64,000 bases of DNA from Plantactinospora sp040120695 (GTDB lineage: Bacteria; Actinomycetota; Actinomycetes; Mycobacteriales; Micromonosporaceae): the NCBI RefSeq assembly GCF_040120695.1, contig NZ_JBEEAC010000001.1:62001-126000 (forward strand), given 5' to 3'. The notes below the pieces were generated by a model. That model worked only from the letters and a program-made list of their open reading frames with translations, did no database searches and had not been told where the DNA came from. The position numbers and the translations under genes are program-made. How positions within the stretch are numbered: the stretch's first letter is position 1; the number at the start of each line of letters is the position of its first letter. This document shows, in pieces, positions 1 to 8,281 of the stretch.

Positions 1-1
1 A

Positions 2-2269
2 CTCGTCACCGCCGCCCGGAAGGCCGGACTCCCGGTCTCGTTGCGGATGTTGTACCAGCACGGCACGGTCGCCGAGCTGGCCGTCGCCCTCGGCGCGCCG
101 GCCCCGGCCAGTGTCCTGGTCGAACCGACCCAGCTTCTCCCCGTCGTCGAGCCCGGGAAGGCCGAGGGCGGTCCGTCGCCGCTGCCCATCATGTCCGCAC
201 ACCACGTGCCAGGGGCGAGTGTCGCGCTGGTCCGGGCCGGCCAGGTCGCCGAGGTACGCGGCTACGGCGTACTGGTCGCCGGCGGAGCCGAGCCGGTCAC
301 CCCGGAGACCCCGTTCCAGGTCGCCTCGATCAGCAAGCACGTCACCGCGCTCGGGGTACTCCGGCTGGTCCGCGAGGGGCGGCTGGAGCTGGACGTCGAC
401 GTGAACCGGTATCTGACCTCGTGGCGGGTGCCGGACGGACCCGGGCCGGTCACCGTACGGCACCTGCTGGCGAACGTCTCCGGCCTCTCCACCAGCCCGA
501 ACACCGGGTACGCCCCGACCGAGCCGGCACCGTCCCTGCTCGACGTGCTGTACGGCCGCCCGCCCGCGACATCCGAGCCGGTCCGGCCCGACCTGGCCCC
601 GGGGGAGTCGTTCCGGAAGACCAACAGCCACTACGCGGTGTTGCAACAGGTGCTGGTCGACCTGACCGGGGAACCTTTCCCGGAGCTGATCGACCGGCTC
701 GTCCTCGCACCGCTGGGCATGACCGGCAGCAGCTTCGACCCGGCGTTCCCGGCCGACCCGGCCCGACGGGTAGCGCTCGGGCACGACGCGCACGGGGTAC
801 CCGTACCCGGTGGCTGGCGTAACCGCCCGGCGCTGGCCGCCGGGGGTCTCTGGACGACCGCCGCGGACCTGGCCCGGGTGCTGGTCGAGATCCACCGCGC
901 GCACCGGGGCGGCGGTGAGCTGCTCACCCCGGGGCTCGCCGCCGAACTGGTGGCGGTCGCCTCGCCGGGCAGCTTCTACGGTCTCGGCACGGTCGTCGAC
1001 GACACCGCGCCGGACCTGGAGTTCGGCCATCCGGGCGAGACGGTCGGCTACCGGGCGATGACCCTGGGCCGGCTCCGGGCCGGCGACGGCTTCGTGGTGC
1101 TGACCAACTCCGAGTCCGGCAAGGCGGTGCAGTCGTTCGTCGCCACCGAGCTGGCCGGCTGGGCCGAGCGGCCCGGCGGTGCAGAGCCGACCGGTTACGC
1201 CGCGGTCGGCGACGGCGAGACCATCCGGGTCGGGGAGCCGGCCGGCCGTCCCGGCCTCGCCGCCGACCGGGCCGGGGACGTGCCGCCGGCCGGCGGCACG
1301 GTGCGGGAGGAGGCGCGGGCGGTGCGGCATCTGATTTCGATCAACGACCTGACCGACGAGGACCTGCGGTCCATCGTCGCCCGGGGGGTACGGTTCCGGT
1401 CCGGGCGGGCCCGGCGGGAGCGGCCGCTCGACGGCGACGTGGTCGGCGTCTACTTCAGGAAGACCTCGACCAGGACCCGGACCGCGTTCTCCAGCGGTGC
1501 GCTGCGGCTCGGGGCGCAGATCGTCGCGTACGGGCCGGACGATCTCCAGCTCAACACCGGCGAGACGTACGCCGACACCGGTCGGGTGATGTCCCGGATG
1601 CTCGACGCGCTGGTGGCCCGGACCTCGGGCGACCCGGCGGAGCTGCGCCAGCTGGCTGGCCAGGACCGGATGTCGGTGGTCAACGCGATGACCGCCGACG
1701 AGCACCCGACCCAGGCGCTGACCGACCTGACCACGATGCTCGACCACTTCGGTCGGATCGACGGGCTGCGGGTGCTCTACGTCGGGGAGGGCAACAACAG
1801 CGCCGCCGCGCTCGCCCTGGCCCTGACCCGGTACGCCGGCACCCACCTGGAGCTGCGGACGCCACCCGGCTACGGGTTGACCGAGGAGATCAGGTCGACC
1901 GCCACCGCTCAGGCGGCCCGGGGTACCGCGACGATCTGCGAGCGGCACGACATGGCCGAGCTGCCCGCCGGGTTCGACGTCATCTACACCACCCGGTGGC
2001 AGACGACCGGCACCAGCAAACCCGACCCGAACTGGCGGGAGATCTTCGCCCCGTTCCAGGTCGGCACCGGGCTCTGGGCCGGCAGTCCGGACGCGGTCTT
2101 CATGCACGACCTGCCGGCGCACCGTGGCGAGGAGGTCACCGCCGAGGTGCTGGACGGGCCGGCGAGCATCGCCTTCGAGCAGGCGGAGAACAAGCTGCAC
2201 AGCGCGATGGCGGTACTGGAGTGGTGCCGTCGTGGTCCGGTCGGCGAACCGCCAGGGACCGGCTCGTGA
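2..2269 (+). CDS. NRPS C-terminus (partial): carrier-protein tail, PBP-type thioesterase, carbamoyltransferase-like domain
   Basis: The frame is open to the left edge, so this is the 3' end of a longer gene. The first 30 or so codons read as the end of a peptidyl carrier protein (LVTAARKAGLPVSLRML, then HGTVAELA). A class C beta-lactamase/serine-hydrolase domain follows at about nt 190-1190. It has SISK (nt 326-337) as the SxxK nucleophile motif, HLLANVSGL, and HPG near the end. This fold is used by PBP-type thioesterases such as SurE that release and cyclise peptides. The usual YxN is KTN here (nt 617-625). A Gly/Ala/Pro linker leads to an OTCase-like domain (nt 1320-2250) with carbamoyl-phosphate motif STRTR (1466-1480), HPTQ (1703-1714) and HDLPAHRG (2105-2128). 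HDLP replaces the HCLP of ornithine transcarbamoylases and the SMG loop is not conserved, so the acceptor is probably not free ornithine. No stop or frameshift separates the domains. Confidence 0.85.
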   Translation, partial: LVTAARKAGLPVSLRMLYQHGTVAELAVALGAPAPASVLVEPTQLLPVVEPGKAEGGPSPLPIMSAHHVPGASVALVRAGQVAEVRGYGVLVAGGAEPVTPETPFQVASISKHVTALGVLRLVREGRLELDVDVNRYLTSWRVPDGPGPVTVRHLLANVSGLSTSPNTGYAPTEPAPSLLDVLYGRPPATSEPVRPDLAPGESFRKTNSHYAVLQQVLVDLTGEPFPELIDRLVLAPLGMTGSSFDPAFPADPARRVALGHDAHGVPVPGGWRNRPALAAGGLWTTAADLARVLVEIHRAHRGGGELLTPGLAAELVAVASPGSFYGLGTVVDDTAPDLEFGHPGETVGYRAMTLGRLRAGDGFVVLTNSESGKAVQSFVATELAGWAERPGGAEPTGYAAVGDGETIRVGEPAGRPGLAADRAGDVPPAGGTVREEARAVRHLISINDLTDEDLRSIVARGVRFRSGRARRERPLDGDVVGVYFRKTSTRTRTAFSSGALRLGAQIVAYGPDDLQLNTGETYADTGRVMSRMLDALVARTSGDPAELRQLAGQDRMSVVNAMTADEHPTQALTDLTTMLDHFGRIDGLRVLYVGEGNNSAAALALALTRYAGTHLELRTPPGYGLTEEIRSTATAQAARGTATICERHDMAELPAGFDVIYTTRWQTTGTSKPDPNWREIFAPFQVGTGLWAGSPDAVFMHDLPAHRGEEVTAEVLDGPASIAFEQAENKLHSAMAVLEWCRRGPVGEPPGTGS

Positions 2270-3762
2270 GCCTCGTGGAGGAGCCCGCCCCGCCATCCGG
2301 CGGGGCGGTGCCGCGCGGTGCGCCGTCGGCGCCGTCCACCGCCTCGTCGGCGCCGCCCGGTGTGGCGGTGCCGTCCGATCCCGGCGGGCCGCCCGCGAAT
2401 CCCGGCGGGCCGCCCGTGCCGAGCGTCCCGCTGCGCCGTAACCGGGACTTCCTGCTGCTCTGGACCGGGGCGGCCGGCACCCTGACCGGGGCGCGGATCA
2501 CCTCGATCGCGTACCCGATGCTGGTGCTCTGGTACACCGGCTCGGCCGGCAACGCGGGCCTGGTCGGTGCCGCCGCGCTGCTGCCGCACCTGCTCGTGCA
2601 GTTGCCGGCGGGCGCGTTCGTGGACCGCTGGGACCGGCGCCGGATGATGATCCTCTGTGACCTGGGTTGTCTCGTCGCCACCGGCAGCGTCGCGGTGGCG
2701 GTGCTGTTCGATCGGGTCTGGGTGCCCCAGCTCATGGTCGTGGCGTTCGTGCAGACCAGCCTGACCGTCTTCTACCAGCTTGCCGAGCGGGCCGCCGTCC
2801 GGCACCTGGTCCCGGCCGAGCAGTTGCCGGCCGCGCTGACCCAGAACGAGACCCGTGGCCGGGCCGCGGTGCTGATCGGCCAGCCGCTGGGCGGCCTCCT
2901 CTTCACCGCTGCCAGGTGGGCGCCGTTCCTGTTCACCACGGTCGCCCACCTCGGTTCGCTGCTGGCGTTGCTGCTGATCCGGCGACCCTTCCAGCAGACC
3001 CGGCCGGCGGGCCGCGGTACGCTGCGCGCCGACATCGCCGAGGGCGTTGCCTGGCTCTGGCACCAGCGCTTCCTGCGTACCGTGCTGGGTTACGTCGCGG
3101 TCAGCAACGCCGTCTTCCAGGCGCTGACCCTGACCCTGATGGTCACCATCCGCAACGGTGGCGGTTCGGCCGCGCTGGTCGGTGCGGTGATCGGAGCCAG
3201 CGGGGTGGGCGGGATGCTCGGCGCGCTGAGCGGGATGTGGTGGATGCGCCGGGCCACCCTGCGGACCCTGGTGGTGGGCGGGCTGGCGGCCTGGGCGCTG
3301 ACGGTGCCGCTGATGGCGTTCACCACCGATCCGGTCAGCCTGGCGGTGATCTTCGCCGTCAACAGCTACGTCGGCGGTCTGTTCAACGTGGTCGGCGGGG
3401 TCTACATGGTACGGATCACCCCGGACCCGATGATGGGCCGGATCGGCGCCGTCGCCACGCTGCTCGCCTCGGGGGCGAACTTCCTCGGCGCGCTGGCCGG
3501 CGGGGTGCTGCTGGGCGGTGCCGGGGTCCGGGCGACGGTGCTGGGTCTGAGCGCGGTGATGGCCTCGCTGGTGCTTCTCGCCCTGGTCAGTCCGGCGGTG
3601 CGGGGCATCGTCAAGTCCCCGGACAACGCTCGGCTCGTCCGCCGGCTCGGCCGGCACGCCGCGCCGGGCCGCAACGACATCGTCCGGCCGGCAGCCGACT
3701 GGTCCGGGAGCGGTGGAGCCGGCGTCGAGCGGTCTGATGGCCGCAGTATCGAGAAAGTATAG
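2266..3762 (+). CDS. MFS efflux transporter (EntS/MFS_3-like)
   Basis: This 498-residue protein probably exports the cluster product across the membrane. After a Pro/Gly/Ala-rich N-terminal tail of about 55 residues (repeats of PSDPGGPP and PANPGGPP) the first membrane segment begins at NRDFLLLWTG. The loop DRWDRRRMMI is the conserved motif between TM2 and TM3 of the major facilitator family. About 12 hydrophobic segments are visible. The overall pattern (LWTGAAGTLTGARITSIAYP) is that of the MFS_3/enterobactin-exporter branch often found in siderophore and NRPS clusters. The GTG start overlaps the TGA of the NRPS gene (GTGA), which points to translational coupling in one operon. The transported substrate is inferred only from context. 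Confidence 0.88.
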   Translation: MSLVEEPAPPSGGAVPRGAPSAPSTASSAPPGVAVPSDPGGPPANPGGPPVPSVPLRRNRDFLLLWTGAAGTLTGARITSIAYPMLVLWYTGSAGNAGLVGAAALLPHLLVQLPAGAFVDRWDRRRMMILCDLGCLVATGSVAVAVLFDRVWVPQLMVVAFVQTSLTVFYQLAERAAVRHLVPAEQLPAALTQNETRGRAAVLIGQPLGGLLFTAARWAPFLFTTVAHLGSLLALLLIRRPFQQTRPAGRGTLRADIAEGVAWLWHQRFLRTVLGYVAVSNAVFQALTLTLMVTIRNGGGSAALVGAVIGASGVGGMLGALSGMWWMRRATLRTLVVGGLAAWALTVPLMAFTTDPVSLAVIFAVNSYVGGLFNVVGGVYMVRITPDPMMGRIGAVATLLASGANFLGALAGGVLLGGAGVRATVLGLSAVMASLVLLALVSPAVRGIVKSPDNARLVRRLGRHAAPGRNDIVRPAADWSGSGGAGVERSDGRSIEKV

Positions 3763-3872
3763 ATCTTGCCCTCATCCTTGGACTGGATGACGGCTGTGTC
3801 ACCGACGCATTACCTTCCGATTCCCGCTACCGGTCTCCACCTTCGCGGGAGTCCCCTCGAAGGGAGAGTCCG

Positions 3873-4814
3873 ATGGAAGGTCACCAGACCTGGAGACCGA
3901 TGGAGATCGACCCGGCGGCCGCCGGGGTCGAGGCGAGTCCGCAGGGGCTGGTCGACTACCTTTCGACCACGCCGGACCTGGCAGAGCTGCTGACCGCGGA
4001 GAAGGCGCTGGTCTTCCGGGGCTTCCAGGTGACGGAGGAGACGCTCGACCCGGTCATGGACCGGCTGCTGCCCAACCGCCTGGCGTACGTGCACGGCAAC
4101 TCGCCGCGCACCAAGGTGGGGAAGAACGTCTACACCTCCACCGAGTACCCGCCCGAGTTCACCATCTCGATGCACAACGAGCTGTCGTACGCGCACCAGT
4201 GGCCGTCCCGGCTGATGTTCTTCTGCCACACGGCCGCGGAGACCGGCGGCGCCACTCCGGTGGTCGACGGTGTCCGGTGGCTGGAGTCCCTGGACCCGGA
4301 GGTACGCGCCGCGTACGCCGGCGGGGTGCGCTACACCCAGAACCTGCACGACGGCTTCGGCCTCGGCAAGAGCTGGCAGGACACCTTCGAGACCGCCGAC
4401 CGGGACGAGGTCGAGGCGTTCCTGAGCAGCACCGAGGCGAGCTGGGAGTGGAAGCCCGACGGCGGGCTGCGGGTCACCCAGGACCGCCCGTCCACCACCC
4501 GGCACCCGGTGACCGGGACCGAGGTGTGGTTCAACCAGTCGGACCAGTGGCACCCGGCGGCGCTCGGTGACGAGACCGCGAAGTCGCTGGCCGAGGTGCT
4601 CCCGCCGGACGAGTTGCCGCAGTCGGTCACCTTTGCCGACGGCACCCCGATCCCGGACGAGTACGTCATCCAGGTCCGCGACCGTGGGCTGGAGAGCGCC
4701 GTCGACGTCGACTGGCGGCAGGGCGACGTGCTCTTGATCGACAACGTACTGGTCGGCCACGGCCGGCGCCCGTTCACCGGACGGCGTCGGGTCCTGGTGG
4801 CGATGTCCGACTGA
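3873..4814 (+). CDS. SyrP/TauD-family Fe(II)/2-oxoglutarate oxygenase
   Basis: This 313-residue protein is of the TauD/TfdA superfamily, in the SyrP-like branch that hydroxylates amino acids tethered to NRPS carrier proteins (SyrP makes beta-hydroxyaspartate). The facial triad is seen as H101-N-E103 (SMHNELSY) and the distal His296 in GHGRRPF, with an Arg a few residues later for 2-oxoglutarate. The SyrP-like PRTKVGKNVYTSTEYP stretch precedes the HxE motif. A GGGAG ribosome binding site precedes the ATG by about 8 nt; an in-frame ATG at 3900 is a weaker alternative. It lies 110 nt downstream of the MFS gene and 49 nt before a paralogue. The exact substrate residue cannot be read from sequence. 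Confidence 0.9.
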   Translation: MEGHQTWRPMEIDPAAAGVEASPQGLVDYLSTTPDLAELLTAEKALVFRGFQVTEETLDPVMDRLLPNRLAYVHGNSPRTKVGKNVYTSTEYPPEFTISMHNELSYAHQWPSRLMFFCHTAAETGGATPVVDGVRWLESLDPEVRAAYAGGVRYTQNLHDGFGLGKSWQDTFETADRDEVEAFLSSTEASWEWKPDGGLRVTQDRPSTTRHPVTGTEVWFNQSDQWHPAALGDETAKSLAEVLPPDELPQSVTFADGTPIPDEYVIQVRDRGLESAVDVDWRQGDVLLIDNVLVGHGRRPFTGRRRVLVAMSD

Positions 4815-4863
4815 TCCTTTCCCGACCTGAACCGCGGGCTCGTCCAGACGAAGGACTCCGACC

Positions 4864-5814
4864 ATGACTCTCTCCACCACTGACACCGGAACAATGCCGC
4901 ACCTGGTCACCCGCGAGTCGGCCGGCGCCGAGATCGGGGAGCTGATCCGGGCCGATCGCGCCGGCCTGCGGAGGATTCTCAACGAGCGGGGTGCGCTGCT
5001 GCTGCGCGGCTTCTCCGTCGGCGGCGTGGACGGCTTCGACGCGGTGGTACGCGCGCTCTCCGGCCCGCCGCTGACCTATTCGGAGCGCTCCTCGCCGCGT
5101 AGCACCATCAAGGGCCAGGTCTACACCTCGACCGACTATCCGCCGGAAGAGGAGATCTTCCTGCACAACGAGAACTCCTATCAGGCGGTGTGGCCGCTCA
5201 CCCTCTACTTCTACTGCCGCCAGGCGCCGGCCACCCGGGGCGCGACCCCGCTGGCCGACATCCGCAAGGTGTATCGGGCGATCGACCCGACGATCCGGGA
5301 GGAGTTCGTCCGGCGGGGCTGGATGGTGGTGCGCAACTTCCACGGCTCGTTCGGCACATCCTGGCAGCAGATCTTCAACACCGACGACCGGGTGGCCGTC
5401 GCCGAGTACTGCGCCGGCAACGGGATCGAGACCGAGTGGCGGGACGGCGGCGGGCTGCGGACCCGGGCGGTCCGCAAGCCGGTGCACACACATCCGGTCA
5501 GTGGCGAGACGGTGTGGTTCAACCACGCGACGTTCTTCCACGTGACGACGTTGCCGAAGGACGTCCGGGAGGGGGTCCTGGAGATGTTCGACGAGGAGGA
5601 CCTGCCGACGAACACCTACTACGGCGACGGGGCGCGGATCCCGGACGACGTCATCGCCCACCTGCGCGACTGCTACCGGGCCGCGACCGTACGGTTCGAC
5701 TGGCAGTACGACGACGTGCTGGTGGTGGACAACATGCTCGCGGCGCACGGTCGCGAGCCGTTCACCGGCCCTCGGCAGATCGCGGTGGCGATGGCGGAGC
5801 CGTCGAACGCCTGA
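4864..5814 (+). CDS. second SyrP/TauD-family Fe(II)/2-oxoglutarate oxygenase
   Basis: This 316-residue paralogue of the preceding gene shares its architecture. The metal ligands are H101-N-E103 (FLHNENSY) and His295 in AHGREPF, with PRQIAVAM supplying the 2-oxoglutarate Arg. Two tandem copies in a peptide cluster usually mean two hydroxylated residues, or one hydroxylase and one enzyme with another oxidative job. Divergence around the active site (HNELSY against HNENSY, GHGRR against AHGRE) argues that they act on different residues. The last codons of this gene overlap the first unit of a 22-bp repeat array at 5801-5880. Confidence 0.9.
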   Translation: MTLSTTDTGTMPHLVTRESAGAEIGELIRADRAGLRRILNERGALLLRGFSVGGVDGFDAVVRALSGPPLTYSERSSPRSTIKGQVYTSTDYPPEEEIFLHNENSYQAVWPLTLYFYCRQAPATRGATPLADIRKVYRAIDPTIREEFVRRGWMVVRNFHGSFGTSWQQIFNTDDRVAVAEYCAGNGIETEWRDGGGLRTRAVRKPVHTHPVSGETVWFNHATFFHVTTLPKDVREGVLEMFDEEDLPTNTYYGDGARIPDDVIAHLRDCYRAATVRFDWQYDDVLVVDNMLAAHGREPFTGPRQIAVAMAEPSNA

Positions 5815-5880
5815 CCAAGTAGCCGAAACGGTTGACTCAGTTAGCCGAAACGGTTGACCCGGCGAGTCGAAACGTCTGAC
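5801..5880 (+). repeat. array of four ~22-bp direct repeats, possible activator operator
   Basis: Four copies of a motif close to GYCGAAACGNNTGAC end at 5815, 5836, 5858 and 5880, giving periods of 21, 22 and 22 bp, or two helical turns. The first, more degenerate copy (GTCGAACGCCTGAC) lies in the last codons of the oxygenase gene. Same-face direct repeats are the binding mode of SARP activators, and a SARP is encoded at 8282. The array lies about 525 nt upstream of the acyl-AMP ligase start and just before a terminator-like hairpin. The operator role is inference; the repeats are directly visible. Confidence 0.55.
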
Positions 5881-5891
5881 CCAACAAGCGG

Positions 5892-5930
5892 AGCCCGCCT
5901 CCGGCAGCCCCATGGCCGCCCGGGCGGGCT
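5892..5930 (+). terminator. terminator-like hairpin after the oxygenase pair
   Basis: AGCCCGCC (5892-5899) pairs perfectly with GGCGGGCT (5923-5930) around a 23-nt loop, followed by TTCTC. This is the GC-stem, weak-U form of terminator typical of actinomycetes. It probably ends the NRPS-MFS-oxygenase transcript. Confidence 0.55.
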
Positions 5931-6405
5931 TCTCGCGTGGCGCGTCCGCTATTTCCCGACTCCGCCGCGGGGCCCGTTCCGGCCATGGATCGCCCGGTTA
6001 CGGACGAGAATGTGAAACTGTCTTGTCTTATAGATACGCGACCGTATCCCCGCGACGCCCGCCTATGTTGTCTGCTTCGACAAAGAAGTGGAAGTGTCCC
6101 GACCGAACCGGGCCAATTGCCCTGGTGAGCGGGACATTGCGGCAACGTGGAACGAGGTTACTTTTCGGTAGTAAAGACCCGGGCCCGATAAGTGGCAGGA
6201 TGTTTTCCAGATGCTTCGCGCAAAGTTCTTATCGGTGTCTCCAACCTGACTTGATTGAATATGCGTGCACCGATATCGTAGGCGGAACCGTCCGTGAGCG
6301 TTTGGGGAGATCTGGCGTCCGCGGTCGTGGCCCCCGGAGCCGGTCGCTCATTGGGTGGTCCGCCGTGGTTGGCCACGCTTCCCGTAGCCAACATTTTGGG
6401 GGGAA
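5931..6405 (+). other. intergenic region upstream of the acyl-AMP ligase gene
   Basis: About 475 nt with lower GC than the neighbouring genes, including AT-richer runs at about 6010-6035, 6160-6175 and 6225-6260. No open frame here has actinomycete codon bias or a recognisable product. It probably carries the promoter for the FAAL gene, but no single promoter can be assigned with confidence. Confidence 0.5.
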
Positions 6406-8202
6406 ATGCGGGTGGGAATCGTGGGTTTGGTGGAGCGGGTCGCCCGACGCGCCGACCAGGATCCGGACCGGGAGGCTGTTGTCCTCCTCCGCTGGGGCGA
6501 ACGTGAGGAGCATTCGGAATCTTTGTGTTACGGCGAGCTGGACCGGGCAGCCCGGGAGTTGGCCGGCCGCCTGCGGGACCGGTGCCGTCCGGGTGATCGG
6601 GCACTGCTGCTCTATCCGACCGGCCTCGAGTTCGTCAAAAGCATCCTGGGCTGCATGTACGCCGGGATCGTGCCGGTGCCGGCCCCGCTGCCCAACGGGG
6701 ACAAGCACCACCTCATGCGGGCCACCGGGATAGCGCTGGACTCCGATCCGCGCATCGTGTTGACCGACAGCGCGAGCCTGGTCACCGTCTCGGACTGGAT
6801 GAGTCAGGACGGGCTGGACCGGCTGCTGTGTACCGCCACCGACATCGCCGGGCCGGCCGCCCCGGGTGCGTGGGACGGCCCTACACACATCAGTCCGGGC
6901 GGGCTCGCGCTGCTGCGCTACACCACGGGCTCCACGAGCGATCCGAAAGGCGTAATGATCAGCCATGGCAACCTGACGCACAACTTCGAGATATTTCGGG
7001 ACGCTTTTTCCCTGACGCCCGAGGACCGTTCCCTTGGGTGGCTGCCATTGCACGACGGTGCCGGCCTGATCGAAATGCTGCTCGAACCGCTCTATCGCGG
7101 TGCCACCACCGTGCTCATGGCGGCCGACGATTTCTTTACTGATCCGGTCCGCTGGTTGAAAGCTATTGACAAATACGATGTACGGCTCAGTTCCGCACCC
7201 GGCTTCGCGTACCGGTTGTGTGCGCGGGAGGTGACCGACGAGCAGGTCAGGGGCGTGGACCTGACCCGCTGGGAGCACGCCTGCGTCGGCGGCGCCGACC
7301 CGATCGAACCCGAGCCCCTGATCGAATTCGCCGACCGGTTCGCGCCGGCCGGCTTCCGTCGCGAGGCGGTCCGGGTGGGCTATCACATCGCCGAGTCGAC
7401 ACTGTTCGTGTCCGGTACCCGCCCCGGTCGTCCGCTCGCATTGGAAAGGTTCGATCCGAGCCGGTTGGAACAGAACATTCTGTTGCCGGCGGCGGCCGAT
7501 GCGGCCACGGCGAGATCGCTCGTCAGCAGTGGCACGGTGAACGGTCTCGACGTCAGGATCGTCGACCCGGACACCGCCGCCGTGCTACCCGACGGGCGAC
7601 TCGGCGAGATCTGGATCCGGGGCCGGAGCGTGGCCCGCGGCTACTGGCGGCGGGCGGTGGAGAGCGACCGGGTCTTCGGGGCGACCACCGCCGACGGCGA
7701 GGGCGGTTACCTGCGCACGGGTGATCTCGGGGTCTGGGCCGGTGCCGAGCTCTACGTGCTGGGTCGGATGCGGGAGATGCTCGTCATCGGCGGGCGGAGC
7801 CTCTACCCGCACGACATGGAGAAGGCGGTACGCATCTCCGACACCCGCTTCGCCGACCTGACCGGTACGGTCTTCGCGGTGCCGTCGCCCCGGCAGGAGA
7901 TCGTCGTCCTGCACGAGGTCCAGGCGGAGCCGGTCGACCCGGCCACGCTGTCGTCACTGGCCCGCGCCGTCAAGGACTGGCTCAGCCGATGCTTCGGGGT
8001 GCGGGTGGCCAACGTGGCCTTCCTGCGCCCCGGCAAGGTCCGCAAGTCGCCCGGTGGCAAGGTGCAGCGGGCGCTGATGCGGGAGCTGTTCATGGCCGAC
8101 GCCCTCGACCCGGTCTACGAGGACCTGGACATCGAGACGCGGCGCCGCTACCGCGCCGTCGGCCGGCCGCTCGCGGTGGGCCACGGCAAGGACTTCCGAT
8201 GA
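6406..8202 (+). CDS. fatty-acyl-AMP ligase (FAAL)
   Basis: This 598-residue ANL-superfamily adenylating enzyme would activate a fatty acid as acyl-AMP and load it on the first carrier protein of the NRPS line, giving an N-acylated lipopeptide. The A3/P-loop motif TTGSTSDPKG is at about residues 173-182. Further landmarks are GYHIAESTLFVS, the hinge TGDLGVW, and GRMREMLVIGGRSLYPHDME. The C-terminal Lys is in RKSPGGKVQR (K552). The SLYPHDME sequence is characteristic of FAALs rather than acyl-CoA ligases. The G-rich run just before the ATG is the likely ribosome binding site; GTG at 6412 would be slightly better spaced. Free-standing FAALs usually pair with a starter acyl carrier protein, which must lie outside the window or within the NRPS. 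Confidence 0.9.
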   Translation: MRVGIVGLVERVARRADQDPDREAVVLLRWGEREEHSESLCYGELDRAARELAGRLRDRCRPGDRALLLYPTGLEFVKSILGCMYAGIVPVPAPLPNGDKHHLMRATGIALDSDPRIVLTDSASLVTVSDWMSQDGLDRLLCTATDIAGPAAPGAWDGPTHISPGGLALLRYTTGSTSDPKGVMISHGNLTHNFEIFRDAFSLTPEDRSLGWLPLHDGAGLIEMLLEPLYRGATTVLMAADDFFTDPVRWLKAIDKYDVRLSSAPGFAYRLCAREVTDEQVRGVDLTRWEHACVGGADPIEPEPLIEFADRFAPAGFRREAVRVGYHIAESTLFVSGTRPGRPLALERFDPSRLEQNILLPAAADAATARSLVSSGTVNGLDVRIVDPDTAAVLPDGRLGEIWIRGRSVARGYWRRAVESDRVFGATTADGEGGYLRTGDLGVWAGAELYVLGRMREMLVIGGRSLYPHDMEKAVRISDTRFADLTGTVFAVPSPRQEIVVLHEVQAEPVDPATLSSLARAVKDWLSRCFGVRVANVAFLRPGKVRKSPGGKVQRALMRELFMADALDPVYEDLDIETRRRYRAVGRPLAVGHGKDFR

Positions 8203-8227
8203 GCCGCGGCGGGCGGCTTGCGTCCGT

Positions 8228-8270
8228 TCGCGACTGCGGGGCTCCGCTGCGCTACGCTCCTCGCGCTCAC
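8228..8270 (-). repeat. REP-like intergenic element, copy 1
   Basis: Read on the minus strand this 43-bp segment starts GTGAGCGCGAGGAGCG and ends GCCCCGCAGTCGCGA. It matches the element duplicated at 18531-18650 except for a few bases in the middle. It fills the gap between the FAAL stop and the SARP ribosome binding site, so it is a dispersed intergenic repeat and not part of either gene. Confidence 0.75.
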
Positions 8271-8281
8271 CGGAGGTCCTG

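Noticed and set aside
1984..3657. 557-codon minus-strand frame opposite the carbamoyltransferase and MFS genes
   Set aside because: Composition is dominated by Arg, Gln, His and Gly from antisense reading; no motif is found.
5912..6733. Plus-strand frame across the FAAL upstream region
   Set aside because: It overlaps the start of a certain FAAL gene in another frame and has no codon bias or ribosome binding site.
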